Below, one piece after another: positions 37,454 through 46,398 of a DNA stretch of 64,000 nucleotides. Below the pieces are notes generated by a model that worked only from the letters and a program-made list of their open reading frames with translations, did no database searches and had not been told where the DNA came from. Each line of letters opens with the position of its first letter. Position 1 is the first letter of the stretch. Position numbers and translations under genes: made by a program. Source of the stretch: Candidatus Caccoplasma merdavium (GTDB lineage Bacteria > Bacteroidota > Bacteroidia > Bacteroidales > UBA11471); assembly GCA_018715595.1 (NCBI GenBank), contig DVLI01000026.1, forward strand, positions 292,082 to 356,081. The letters are read 5' to 3'.

Positions 37454-38119
37454 ATGAAGGAAACATTCCATTTTCTAAAAGAATTGCGGGTCCACAACAA
37501 CCGGGAATGGTTCAATGCCCATAAAGAAGAATATACCCGCCTGCGCAAACATTTCGAGACCTCCGTTGAGAAACTCATTGCTCTGATGGGTGAAAAAGAT
37601 GAAGAATTACACGGGCTCGAAGCCTCATCGTGCATTTTCCGCATATATAGGGACATACGTTTTTCGCCCGACAAGACGCCCTACAAGGGGCACTTTGCCG
37701 CATACATCGCCAAAGGTGGAAAAAACAGTCCGCGAGCAGGCTATTACCTGCACATCGAACCGGGAAACTGTCTCCTGTGCGGAGGCATCTGGTGCCCGCA
37801 ACCGCCATTACTGAAAGCACTGCGACAATCGGTTTATGACAACTGCGACGAGTTTCTTGAAATACTCAATGACCCTTCTTTCAAACAGATTTACCACGGC
37901 CTTGACAGCGAGCGCGCCCTGAAAGTGATACCCAAACCCTTCCCCAAGGATTTTCCTTTTCCCGACCTGCTGAAACAACGGGACTATCTGGCCTGCACAT
38001 CGAAAGACGACACATTTTTTGAAACCGAAGACTGGGTGCTTCGGGCTGCCGAAGAATTGTTGGTACTGTATCCTTTCAACCGCTTCTTAAACTACACCTG
38101 CGATGAAATGAACGGATAA
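37454..38119 (+). CDS. DUF2461 domain protein
   Basis: 221 residues forming one DUF2461 unit: the N-terminal F-L-K-E-L-x-x-N-N-x-R-E-W-F pattern (FLKELRVHNNREWFNAHK), then RIYRDIRFSPDKTPYKGHFA, GYYLHIEPGN and the late DYLACTSKDDTFFE. These are the family's conserved blocks. Its function has not been established. The start is the ATG directly before the first family motif; an upstream extension has no family character. It stands alone between two transport/degradation genes. Confidence 0.85.
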   Translation: MKETFHFLKELRVHNNREWFNAHKEEYTRLRKHFETSVEKLIALMGEKDEELHGLEASSCIFRIYRDIRFSPDKTPYKGHFAAYIAKGGKNSPRAGYYLHIEPGNCLLCGGIWCPQPPLLKALRQSVYDNCDEFLEILNDPSFKQIYHGLDSERALKVIPKPFPKDFPFPDLLKQRDYLACTSKDDTFFETEDWVLRAAEELLVLYPFNRFLNYTCDEMNG

Positions 38120-38198
38120 TAGGCACAATCGCGCCCTTTATATCGATTTCTACACCCAAGCGGGATTATTTTCCCCCTTCCGTTCCCGGTTTTATAGC

Positions 38199-38206
38199 TA
38201 CCTTTG
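38199..38206 (+). promoter_or_regulatory. Promoter -7 element for the GH28 gene
   Basis: TACCTTTG lies 31 bases before the ATG at 38238. Confidence 0.55.
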
Positions 38207-38237
38207 GACACTTTTCTAACCATTAACCGACAAATTC

Positions 38238-39779
38238 ATGAAAAAACTTTTTCTGTTTTCATTCTGCATCGCCCTTGCGTCGCTCTCTTGGGCCAAAACC
38301 TATGACATAAAAAAACTGGGGGCTGATGCTACCGGGAAAAAAGCATGCACCGAACTGATAAACAAAACCATCGACAAAGCCTCGCAAGAGGGTGGCGGCA
38401 CCATCTACTTCCCTGCCGGGAACTATCTGACGGCCACCATCGAAATGAAAAGCAACATCACCCTGCACATCGAGTCGGGTGCCACCATACGATTCTCCGA
38501 CAATTTCGAGGATTATCTCCCGTTTGTAAAAATCCGCTGGGAAGGTACCGTCATGAACACCTTGTCGCCGCTCATCTACGCCCATGATGCCGACAACCTG
38601 ACCATCACCGGACGCGGCACCCTCGACGGCAACGGATTTAAATGGTGGGCATGGGAAAATGATGTCAAGAAAATAATCAAGGACAATGGCGGGAAACTTC
38701 CCGATAGCCAAAAGAGCAAATTGCAACGCATGTGGGAAGAGGCCAACGCAGACTTGGAAGTCTCGGATTATTACAAAGGGTCGCTCGAACGTCGCATGTT
38801 CCGCCCGCCCTTCATACAATTTTTTGAATGTACCAACATTCTCATCGAGAACGTAAAAATCATCAATTCTCCGTTTTGGACCGTCAACCCGGCCTTCTGC
38901 GACAATGTCGTGGTACACGGCGTGACCATCAAGAATCCCGACAAGAATCCGAAAGGGCCCAATACCGACGGCATCAATCCCACCTCTTGCCGCAACGTGC
39001 GTATCTCCGACTGCTTTATCAGTGTGGGCGACGACTGCATCACCATCAAATCGGGACGTGATGCCGACGGCCGCAAATATGGCAAAGCCTGCGAAAACAT
39101 AACCATCACCAACTGCGTCATGCTGTCGGGTCACGGCGGTGTGGTCATCGGCAGCGAAATGTCGGGCGGAGTGAAACGTGTAACCATATCGAACTGCGTA
39201 TTTGACGGCACCGATGCCGGCATCAGGCTGAAAGCCTCCCGCGGACGCGGAGGCGTGGTGGAACAGATTCGTGTCGACAACATTGTCATGCGCAACATTC
39301 AACGCAACGCCTTCATCTTCGACCTCTTCTACGACAAGACCTCGAAAGTAGAGCCGGTAAGCGAACGCACCCCCATCTTCCGCAACATACACCTGAGCAA
39401 CATCACCGGTCGCGAAATCAAGCAAATCGGTTATATCAGCGGCATCGAGGAAATGCCGGTACAGAATCTCTCGTTCAACAACATCAACATGGAAGCCCAA
39501 ACAGGCTTCATCGTCGACACAGCCCAAGACATCTATTTCGACAATGTTGAATTTTCGTCCGAGAAAGGCTCCCCCTGGCAATTCTCCAACAGCGAGAAAA
39601 TCATTCTCAACAACGTCCGCACCAAATATCCCGTCGAGGGAACCCCGGTCATCACGTTCGACAACGTGAAAAAAGCATATATCTCCAACTGCATGCAGAT
39701 AGAGCCGGTAACCACCTTCTTCAAAGCCACCAACAGCGAAATCAAAGAGGGCGGAACCAATCTCATATCGGGGAAATAG
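38238..39779 (+). CDS. Glycoside hydrolase family 28 (polygalacturonase-like)
   Basis: 513-residue exported enzyme with a signal peptide (cut near SWA-KT, about residue 20). The body is a right-handed beta-helix with the GH28 catalytic motifs in order: NTDGINP (from N242), SVGDDCITIK (D265/D266), SGHGGVVIG (H299) and GIRLKAS. These are the acidic triad and supporting histidine/arginine/lysine that cleave galacturonan chains. Bacterial members of this branch are often exo-acting or act on rhamnogalacturonan; specificity is not visible. It is not in a SusC/SusD locus here, and a family 9-like pectate lyase lies elsewhere in the window. Confidence 0.93.
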   Translation: MKKLFLFSFCIALASLSWAKTYDIKKLGADATGKKACTELINKTIDKASQEGGGTIYFPAGNYLTATIEMKSNITLHIESGATIRFSDNFEDYLPFVKIRWEGTVMNTLSPLIYAHDADNLTITGRGTLDGNGFKWWAWENDVKKIIKDNGGKLPDSQKSKLQRMWEEANADLEVSDYYKGSLERRMFRPPFIQFFECTNILIENVKIINSPFWTVNPAFCDNVVVHGVTIKNPDKNPKGPNTDGINPTSCRNVRISDCFISVGDDCITIKSGRDADGRKYGKACENITITNCVMLSGHGGVVIGSEMSGGVKRVTISNCVFDGTDAGIRLKASRGRGGVVEQIRVDNIVMRNIQRNAFIFDLFYDKTSKVEPVSERTPIFRNIHLSNITGREIKQIGYISGIEEMPVQNLSFNNINMEAQTGFIVDTAQDIYFDNVEFSSEKGSPWQFSNSEKIILNNVRTKYPVEGTPVITFDNVKKAYISNCMQIEPVTTFFKATNSEIKEGGTNLISGK

Positions 39780-39802
39780 CCCAACGTTTCTCTTTGCCGC
39801 AT

Positions 39803-39847
39803 AATAATCGGTCGATTCCATACTTGAACTTGAATCGACCGATTATT
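39803..39847 (+). terminator. Terminator after GH28
   Basis: AATAATCGGTCGATT and its exact complement AATCGACCGATTATT are separated by a 15-base loop and followed by a T-run. Confidence 0.7.
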
Positions 39848-39975
39848 TTTATGTATATATTCGCTCGCCCTACGAAAATACACAAACAACAATATATCAA
39901 TATTTTACAAATAGAAAGATGTTTAAAAACATATTTTTTTGCACCTAAAAAGGGATAGTGACAGAAGTTTTTACT

Positions 39976-39983
39976 TACCTTTG
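39976..39983 (+). promoter_or_regulatory. Promoter -7 element for the riboswitch-carboxylase transcript
   Basis: TACCTTTG ends 9 bases before the riboswitch begins, so transcription would start just ahead of it. Confidence 0.55.
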
Positions 39984-39992
39984 CGGCCGAAT

Positions 39993-40136
39993 TGGTCCGG
40001 GTCATCAGATGAAAAGGAAACCGGGAGCAAACCCTGAACTATCCCGCGGCGGTGAAGCACTGTCGGAATTTTCCGGGAAAAAGCTCCGTGCCACAGATAA
40101 CCACATCAGGAAGGCATCAGTCAGAAGACCGGCCAT
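39993..40136 (+). promoter_or_regulatory. Cobalamin (B12) riboswitch
   Basis: The RNA has the hallmarks of the cobalamin aptamer in the right order. An outer P1 strand GGTCC is paired with GACCGG. GGAAACCGGGAG...GAACTATCCCGC is followed by CGGTGA. Further along come GTGCCAC and the B12-box region CAGGAAGGCATCAG, then the closing GTCAGAAGACCGGCC. It lies between a promoter element and the carboxylase operon. Its 3' end is about 9 bases before a small ORF start, so it may hide that start when cobalamin is bound. Mechanism and polarity (ON or OFF) are inferred, not shown. Confidence 0.85.
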
Positions 40137-40144
40137 TCAAAAAA

Positions 40145-40297
40145 ATGCTGCTTTTAACTCGTGGAATCAGGAAAGCTGTCAAGAATATTATCAATTATAC
40201 ACCGCATTGCACACCTGCCATTTGCAACAAGATGCGGGAAAGAGGTTTATCCATCGACCGCGTCGACAACCCCGACACGGATACCCCTATTGAATAA
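40145..40297 (+). CDS. Possible 50-residue leader or small protein
   Basis: A small open frame starts with ATG 9 bases after the riboswitch and stops 25 bases before the carboxylase gene. It encodes 50 residues: hydrophobic/basic N-terminus MLLLTRGIRKAVKN, two cysteines (HCTPAICNKM) and a hydrophilic tail rich in D, P and T. The second half uses the GC-rich codons of the host genes (CGC GTC GAC AAC CCC GAC). I do not recognise a family. It could be a translated leader whose start is the riboswitch target and whose translation is coupled to accC, or a real small protein. Confidence 0.45.
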   Translation: MLLLTRGIRKAVKNIINYTPHCTPAICNKMRERGLSIDRVDNPDTDTPIE

Positions 40298-40322
40298 TCA
40301 AACCAAACTTAAATAGAATTTT

Positions 40323-41834
40323 ATGATTCAGAAAATTTTGATTGCCAACCGAGGAGAAATTGCGGTGCGCATCATGCGTTCTTGCAAAGAGATGGGCATA
40401 CGCACCGTCGCTGTCTTTTCGGAGGCCGACCGTACATCGAAACACGTCATGTACGCCGACGAAGCCTGCCTGATAGGGCCCGCCGCTTCTCATGAAAGTT
40501 ACCTGAACATCGACAATATCATCAAGGCCGCCAAGCTGCACCATGCCGATGCCATTCACCCGGGCTATGGCTTCTTATCAGAAAATGCGGAGTTTGCCCG
40601 CCGCTGCAAACATGAGGGCATCATATTCATCGGCCCGTCGGCCGAAACCATGGAAGCCATGGGCGATAAAATCTCGGCCCGCAAACGCATGATTGCCGCC
40701 GGCGTGCCGGTCGTTCCCGGTACCGAACAGCCTCTGCAAAGCGCCGATGAAGCCCTGCGCATCTGCAAAGAGATAGGCTTCCCGGTAATGCTGAAAGCCT
40801 CGATGGGCGGTGGTGGAAAGGGCATGCGCCTCATTCACAACGAAGATGAAGTGTTGGAAGCCTACAATACCGCCCGCTCAGAGTCGATGTCGTCGTTCGG
40901 CGACGACACGGTCTACCTCGAAAAATTCGTGGAAGAGCCGCACCACATCGAGTTTCAGATTCTTGGCGACAACCATGGAAACGTCATACACCTTTTCGAC
41001 CGTGAATGCTCGGTACAACGCCGCCACCAAAAAATCGTCGAAGAAAGCCCCTCCCCGTTCCTCACCCCGGAGCTTAGAAAAGAGATGGGCGAAAAAGCGG
41101 TGGCCGCAGCCAAAGCCGTAAATTATTCAGGAGCCGGCACCATCGAATTTCTGGTAGACAAGCACCGTCATTTCTATTTCCTCGAAATGAACACCCGTCT
41201 GCAAGTCGAGCATCCCATCACCGAAGAGGTGTGCGGCGTCGACCTGGTCAAGGAGCAAATACGCGTGGCCAACGACGAAGTGCTCCACCTCAAACAGAGC
41301 GACCTCATGCAACGCGGCCACGCCATCGAATGCCGCATTTGCGCCGAAGACACGGAAAACAACTTCCTTCCCTCGCCGGGCATCATCAGGCAACTCACCG
41401 AGCCCAACGGCATCGGCGTACGCATCGACAGCTATGTATATGAGGGATATGAAATACCCATCTATTACGACCCGATGATAGGCAAGCTCATCGTGTGGGC
41501 CACCACCCGCCAATATGCCATCGAACGCATGCGCCGCGTATTGTATGAATACAAGATTACAGGTCTGAAAACCAACCTCAGTTACTTGAAACGCATCATG
41601 CACACGCCCGATTTCGTAAAAGGGGAATACAACACGCTCTTCATCGAAAAAAACGCCCGTATGCTGCAACGCACCAACAGCCACAACGAAGAAATCGAAA
41701 ACCTGGCCATGATTGCCGCATACATCGACTATCTCATGAATCTCGAAGAGAACACGCCCGTGCAACTGACCGACGCACGCCCCATCAGCCGCTGGCGCGA
41801 ATTCGGATTACAAAAAGGAGTTTTACGCATCTAA
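40323..41834 (+). CDS. accC: Biotin carboxylase subunit of acyl-CoA carboxylase
   Basis: 503-residue biotin carboxylase. Features: N-terminal KILIANRGEIAVRIMRS; HPGYGFLSENAEFA; the ATP-grasp glycine loop MGGGGKGMRL (G162-G167); EKFVEEPHHIEFQIL; and the catalytic NTRLQVEHPITEEVCG and C-terminal AEDTENNFLPSPG. It carboxylates biotin on the next gene's product using bicarbonate and ATP. It is somewhat longer than E. coli AccC. With a BCCP and carboxyltransferase directly downstream and a B12 riboswitch upstream, it more likely belongs to a propionyl-CoA/methylmalonyl-CoA-type enzyme than to fatty-acid synthesis. Confidence 0.95.
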   Translation: MIQKILIANRGEIAVRIMRSCKEMGIRTVAVFSEADRTSKHVMYADEACLIGPAASHESYLNIDNIIKAAKLHHADAIHPGYGFLSENAEFARRCKHEGIIFIGPSAETMEAMGDKISARKRMIAAGVPVVPGTEQPLQSADEALRICKEIGFPVMLKASMGGGGKGMRLIHNEDEVLEAYNTARSESMSSFGDDTVYLEKFVEEPHHIEFQILGDNHGNVIHLFDRECSVQRRHQKIVEESPSPFLTPELRKEMGEKAVAAAKAVNYSGAGTIEFLVDKHRHFYFLEMNTRLQVEHPITEEVCGVDLVKEQIRVANDEVLHLKQSDLMQRGHAIECRICAEDTENNFLPSPGIIRQLTEPNGIGVRIDSYVYEGYEIPIYYDPMIGKLIVWATTRQYAIERMRRVLYEYKITGLKTNLSYLKRIMHTPDFVKGEYNTLFIEKNARMLQRTNSHNEEIENLAMIAAYIDYLMNLEENTPVQLTDARPISRWREFGLQKGVLRI

Positions 41835-41846
41835 GGGAGAAAAATT

Positions 41847-42362
41847 ATGGAAATACATATAGGAGACCGCGTGGCCGATGTATCATTGGTCAACAAAGAA
41901 GGCAACAAAGTGCAAATCACCATCGACGGGAAACCTTATGAGGTAGACATCGTCATGGCCGAAAACGGCAGTTGCTCGATTCTGCACGACGGCGATTCAT
42001 ACAACGCCGAGCTCATTCATCACGAAGGCAAAAAGAGCTATGATGTCAACATCTTTTATCGGTCATATCACATCGACATCGTCGACAGCCAAGCCAAATA
42101 CCTGCGCATGAAAAAAGGCGACGATACCCGCCAAGACGATAAAATCATCGCCCCGATGCCCGGCAAGGTGGTAAAGATACCCGTACAAAAAGGTGACCAC
42201 CTGCAAGCCGGCGACATCGTCATCGTACTCGAAGCCATGAAGATGCAAAGCAACTACAAGGTCAATTCGGAGTGCATCGTCAAAGACATTCTGGTGAACG
42301 AAGGCGACTCTGTAAACGGAAATCAAACATTGGTTTTACTGGATATTATACCTAACGACTGA
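41847..42362 (+). CDS. Biotin carboxyl carrier protein
   Basis: 171 residues. The C-terminal biotinyl domain (about 95-171) has APMPGKVVKIPVQKGD and the biotinylation site EAMKMQ, with K132 as the acceptor lysine. The N-terminal ~95 residues resemble the carrier linker/assembly region (VQITIDGKPYEVDI, HEGKKSYDVNIF) found in alpha-subunit-type carboxylases. It starts 12 bases after the biotin carboxylase gene and ends five bases before the carboxyltransferase gene, as expected for one operon. Confidence 0.95.
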   Translation: MEIHIGDRVADVSLVNKEGNKVQITIDGKPYEVDIVMAENGSCSILHDGDSYNAELIHHEGKKSYDVNIFYRSYHIDIVDSQAKYLRMKKGDDTRQDDKIIAPMPGKVVKIPVQKGDHLQAGDIVIVLEAMKMQSNYKVNSECIVKDILVNEGDSVNGNQTLVLLDIIPND

Positions 42363-42367
42363 ACACA

Positions 42368-43900
42368 ATGGAAAGAGAAAAAATATACGAGGCATTTGAA
42401 GCCCTCGACAAAAAAGCCTCACAAGGCGGAGGCATCGAAAAAATAGAAAAACAACATGAGTCGGGACGCATGACCGCCCGTGAACGCATCGACATGCTGC
42501 TCGACAAGGGCACCTTCAACGAGCTCGACAAGTTTGTCACGCACCGCTGCAACCACTTCGGCATGGAGAAGAAACAGATTCCCGGCGACGGCATGGTTAC
42601 CGGTTACGGCAAAATCGACGGGCGCCTGGTCTTTGTCTATGCCTATGACTTCACGGCACACGGCGGTTCGCTGAGCGAAAGCAACGCCGCCAAAATCGTG
42701 AAAGTGCAACAGCTCGCGCTCAAAAACGGAGCCCCCATCATTGCCCTCAACGACTCGGGAGGCGCCCGCATACAAGAGGGCGTGAACAGCCTCTCGGGAT
42801 ATGCCTCGATATTCTACCAAAACACCATCGCTTCGGGTGTCATACCCCAAATCTCGGCCATACTCGGCCCGTGTGCCGGCGGAGCCTGCTACTCTCCCGC
42901 CCTCACCGACTTCATCTTCATGGTGAAGGAGAAAAGCCACATGTTCATTACCGGCCCCGACGTCGTGAAAGCCGTTACGCACGAAGAGGTAGGGAAAGAA
43001 GAGTTGGGCGGCGCCTACACCCACAGCAGCAAGAGCGGTGTGACCCACTTCATGTGCGAGACCGAAGAAGAGACGCTCATGCAAATCAAAGAGCTGCTCA
43101 GCTTCCTCCCCTCGAACAACATGGAAGATGCTCCCCTGTCGGCCTGCACCGACGACGTACACCGCCAAGTGGAAGCCTTGCAGACCGTCATTCCCGAAGA
43201 CTCGAACATGCCCTATGACATCAAAGACATCATCGAGCCGGTCGTCGACGACCAATACTTCTTCGAAGTCATGCCGCACTTTGCCAAAAACATCGTCATC
43301 GGCTTTGCCCGCCTCGGCGGTCGCTCGGTAGGTATCGTCGCCAACCAACCGGCCTACTTGGCAGGAGTACTCGACATCGATGCTTCCGACAAAGCAGCCC
43401 GTTTTATCCGTTTCTGCGACTGCTTCAACATACCCATCATCACGTTCGAAGACGTTCCCGGCTTCCTGCCCGGCACCTTGCAAGAGCACAACGGCATCAT
43501 ACGCCACGGTGCCAAAATCGTCTATGCCTACGCCGAAGCCACCGTGCCCAAGGTAACGCTCATCACCCGCAAAGCCTACGGAGGCGCCTACATCGTAATG
43601 TCGAGCAAACCGACAGGTGCCGATGTGAACTTGGCCTACCCGCAATCCGAAATCGCCGTCATGGGCGCCGAGGGTGCCGTAAACATTCTTTACCGCAAAG
43701 CGACCCCCGAGGAAAAAGCCGAGAAAATCAAAGAGTATGAATCGGAATTTTCAAATCCCTACCGGGCTGCCGAGCGCGGATACATCGACGAAATCATCAT
43801 GCCGCGTGATACCCGCTGGAAACTGATTCAGGCCCTGGCCATGTGCTCCAACAAAAACCAGAGCAACCCGCCCAAGAAACACGGCAACATGCCTCTGTAA
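42368..43900 (+). CDS. Acyl-CoA carboxylase carboxyltransferase (PccB/MmdA-like)
   Basis: 510-residue carboxyltransferase beta subunit with the two crotonase-like halves of the PccB/MmdA family: TARERIDMLLDKGTF, NDSGGARIQEGVNSL, GPCAGGACYSPALTDF, the RRGSG-like and FEDVPGFLPGTLQE blocks, and AYGGAYIVMSSK. It transfers CO2 between biotin and an acyl-CoA; this group uses propionyl-CoA or methylmalonyl-CoA (possibly also acetyl-CoA). The direction (carboxylation or decarboxylation) cannot be read off. It ends the operon, with a bidirectional terminator directly after its stop. Confidence 0.94.
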   Translation: MEREKIYEAFEALDKKASQGGGIEKIEKQHESGRMTARERIDMLLDKGTFNELDKFVTHRCNHFGMEKKQIPGDGMVTGYGKIDGRLVFVYAYDFTAHGGSLSESNAAKIVKVQQLALKNGAPIIALNDSGGARIQEGVNSLSGYASIFYQNTIASGVIPQISAILGPCAGGACYSPALTDFIFMVKEKSHMFITGPDVVKAVTHEEVGKEELGGAYTHSSKSGVTHFMCETEEETLMQIKELLSFLPSNNMEDAPLSACTDDVHRQVEALQTVIPEDSNMPYDIKDIIEPVVDDQYFFEVMPHFAKNIVIGFARLGGRSVGIVANQPAYLAGVLDIDASDKAARFIRFCDCFNIPIITFEDVPGFLPGTLQEHNGIIRHGAKIVYAYAEATVPKVTLITRKAYGGAYIVMSSKPTGADVNLAYPQSEIAVMGAEGAVNILYRKATPEEKAEKIKEYESEFSNPYRAAERGYIDEIIMPRDTRWKLIQALAMCSNKNQSNPPKKHGNMPL

Positions 43901-43916
43901 GGGTGGACGACATTAT

Positions 43917-43956
43917 CATGAAAAAGGGTAGGCGTCTTTGCCTACCCTTTTTCATG
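43917..43956. terminator. Bidirectional terminator between carboxylase and R-M genes
   Basis: A perfect 17-base stem, CATGAAAAAGGGTAGGC with GCCTACCCTTTTTCATG, encloses a six-base loop. The stop codon of the restriction-type gene (minus strand) lies within the stem. Confidence 0.85.
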
Positions 43957-45340
43957 CCCAAAAGTCAAATAAATTCCTAATTGCCCGATAGAACAACCGT
44001 GGGGCTCCTATCCCCAACACAAGCCGACCGTTTTCATTCAACAAAAATCCGACTTCCGGTTCGATAATCCGCACGTTTTTTCCACCATACAAGACTACGG
44101 TTTTGTCGGTACGGTACGACGCATAATATTTATCCAAATATTTTTCTTCAAAACTTCTATAAAGCACCAACTCTTCAATTCCCTTAGCCCGATTTTTATA
44201 CTTCTTCCCCTCTATCGTTATAATTTCATGTTCCTCGGGGTCAACCAAAACAAGATCGGGAATGGCGATAATACAAGACTTGTCTCCGGCTTTATACGCT
44301 TCTTTGTCATCATATTTGGCCAAGGGAATATGTTGCCCGTCCGAGGTAATGAAATATCCTTTTTCACAACCGGCATGATTCTCAAAGATAGAATAGCCTT
44401 CGGTAAAATTTTCCACAACAACGTGCATAAATATCGTACCTAATTTCTCGCCCTGCGTTTCATAATGCCAATATGTGTCGGACATTTCACACGGTGGAAT
44501 TTGCAATCCCTGCAATTCAACGTCCAAAACATGTGCTATTCTGACAAACTTATTGTCCACACCGACATGCTCTTGCTCCAAACCATGACAAGTAATCTCT
44601 ATCCGACCAATCCACCCTAAACGTCTCAAAACGGCCGATATGATGCTCAACGCGCCTATGTTGGGGTCATGTGCCAAACCGCCCGATTTATACAACCGCC
44701 CCGATATTTCTATCTTATCGGGGGATTTTTTTATTTCAATCGGAACGTTTCCTTTGGACGGGCGTCTCATATTGTTTTTAAAGCGGATAACTTCATCTAT
44801 ACTTTGAAAAGGCTTAAATACATCATAATCAAGCTTTTTTCCTAAAATTTCAACACCCAAAGTCATCAATAGCCTCGTCCCGAAAATATAGGTTTCGGTG
44901 GGGGTCTGTTTCTGCGCAACCTGCAAATTATACAACATTATCTTCTTGGTCTGAGGATAATAATAGTGTATATAAACAAACTTCGAACAACGCTGGTAAA
45001 CCCCTGTGTTCCGACTTTCCTTGTCATCGGTCTTCGTCTCTTCTATCGCATAGATGGGTATGTCTTCGACTCGCGGTTGTGCTTCCTGGTAAAAGACCAG
45101 GAAATCGGTAAAACTGGAATTTCCAGAGACAGTCTTTATGTATACTTTATCTATTTTAGAGCATCTAAAACCTATTACCTCATATACAAACGAAAAGCAC
45201 CTGTTCTCATCGAGAATAGGCAATATCCTTAACTCCGACCCGAAAAATCCACATTTCTGATCTTTTGCGAAATACTCAAAAATTGTTTTCAACACGGCTT
45301 TTTTAGGCCGCTCTTCTGTTAGTATCCAAAGATTTTTCAC
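43952..45340 (-). CDS. Putative restriction endonuclease (PD-(D/E)XK type)
   Basis: 462 residues beginning at GTG, overlapping the preceding methyltransferase stop in a GTGA. I cannot name the family, but residues 79-103 read like a PD-(D/E)XK active site: D79 in SFTDFLVFYQEAQP and E101-T-K103 in YAIEETKTDDKESRN about 20 residues later. The setting, directly behind two adenine methyltransferases with overlapping start/stop codons, is that of a type II system with an asymmetric site. The gene is AT-richer than its neighbours. A non-nuclease R-M accessory role cannot be excluded. Confidence 0.7.
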   Translation of the reverse strand: MKNLWILTEERPKKAVLKTIFEYFAKDQKCGFFGSELRILPILDENRCFSFVYEVIGFRCSKIDKVYIKTVSGNSSFTDFLVFYQEAQPRVEDIPIYAIEETKTDDKESRNTGVYQRCSKFVYIHYYYPQTKKIMLYNLQVAQKQTPTETYIFGTRLLMTLGVEILGKKLDYDVFKPFQSIDEVIRFKNNMRRPSKGNVPIEIKKSPDKIEISGRLYKSGGLAHDPNIGALSIISAVLRRLGWIGRIEITCHGLEQEHVGVDNKFVRIAHVLDVELQGLQIPPCEMSDTYWHYETQGEKLGTIFMHVVVENFTEGYSIFENHAGCEKGYFITSDGQHIPLAKYDDKEAYKAGDKSCIIAIPDLVLVDPEEHEIITIEGKKYKNRAKGIEELVLYRSFEEKYLDKYYASYRTDKTVVLYGGKNVRIIEPEVGFLLNENGRLVLGIGAPRLFYRAIRNLFDFWA

Positions 45341-46398
45341 GAGCGTTTCAATATATACACTTGTTCATAAACATGCCTTTTGGTACGGGAAGTGCCGTTA
45401 TTATTACTTTTAAACCGCAAATACTCAAACTGTTCCAGTTCAACCTTTCCATACCGCGACAAAGTATCCATAATGCTTTCCCTATCCATGATGCCCTCAG
45501 AATTATAACTCAATACCAGATATTTATAATGACCCGTTCGAGCTATCCTGTCCAAATCGGCCAATGCCGTCTTGGCATTACAAAACGAGGATTTCTGCGT
45601 AGAATATTCCCGCATGCCTGTTAGGCCACGAATGACAGGAGCATCATAACAGGCAATCGTTTCCAGCAAATGATAGTTTGGGGCATACTGCCGCTCGTTA
45701 TACGGAGGGTCCAAATAAAGAATATCGGCGTCTATATCATCTAATAATGATAAGCTATCGCCCTGATATACTTCGTTCTTACAATCATTTATAATGATCT
45801 CAACCGGACGAAGTCTCATTTCTTTAATCGCCCGGGGATCCCATTTTTTCTGAAATGCGGCATATACCCCCGAAACATTGGCGTAAAACGAAACCGTTTC
45901 GATAAGACAGGATATAAGAATATAATACTCATTTTCGGTCAACAAACCAACCTGGTTCCAATGCTCTATCTGTTGCCGTATCGCATCAATCCTCTTTCCG
46001 TTATCATCAATAAAATACATACGGGGAATTTCCAAATGCGATGTTCCTCCGGGGGTATAATTTTCAAAAATAAAGCCTTCCTGCAAGGGTATCGTGTCCA
46101 AATATTCCAATACGGCATTGAACGTAGAATCAAAAAGACGGGAAGGAATATTTCCTATTACGGAACGAAGCCCCTTGAACATTGGCATTTCATTGTTCCC
46201 GATATAGGCTTTCTGCAAGCAGTATGAAAAATACATCATATCCGACGCATAAATCTTATACCCGTTCCGCTTATAGAATTTTGCTACGCTTGCCGTTCCC
46301 GAAAAGAAATCGAAAAAACTTCGGCCAACCACACCTTTGCTCTCTAAAACAGAATAGATATGAGGTATTATATTTTCTTTGTTACCTATATATCTCAT
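45337..46398 (-). CDS. D12-class N6-adenine DNA methyltransferase
   Basis: 353 residues. Motif I near the N-terminus is FFDFFSGTASVAKFY (SAM binding). Motif IV, around residue 227, is ILYLDPPYNERQYAPNYHLLETIACYD: the DPPY signature with the extended N-x-R-Q-Y-x-x-N-Y-H-L-L-E-T tail of the D12 group with this longer target region. It shares ATGA with the upstream methyltransferase and GTGA with the downstream nuclease, so all three are coupled. It probably methylates adenine on one strand of an asymmetric site. Confidence 0.88.
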   Translation of the reverse strand: MRYIGNKENIIPHIYSVLESKGVVGRSFFDFFSGTASVAKFYKRNGYKIYASDMMYFSYCLQKAYIGNNEMPMFKGLRSVIGNIPSRLFDSTFNAVLEYLDTIPLQEGFIFENYTPGGTSHLEIPRMYFIDDNGKRIDAIRQQIEHWNQVGLLTENEYYILISCLIETVSFYANVSGVYAAFQKKWDPRAIKEMRLRPVEIIINDCKNEVYQGDSLSLLDDIDADILYLDPPYNERQYAPNYHLLETIACYDAPVIRGLTGMREYSTQKSSFCNAKTALADLDRIARTGHYKYLVLSYNSEGIMDRESIMDTLSRYGKVELEQFEYLRFKSNNNGTSRTKRHVYEQVYILKRS

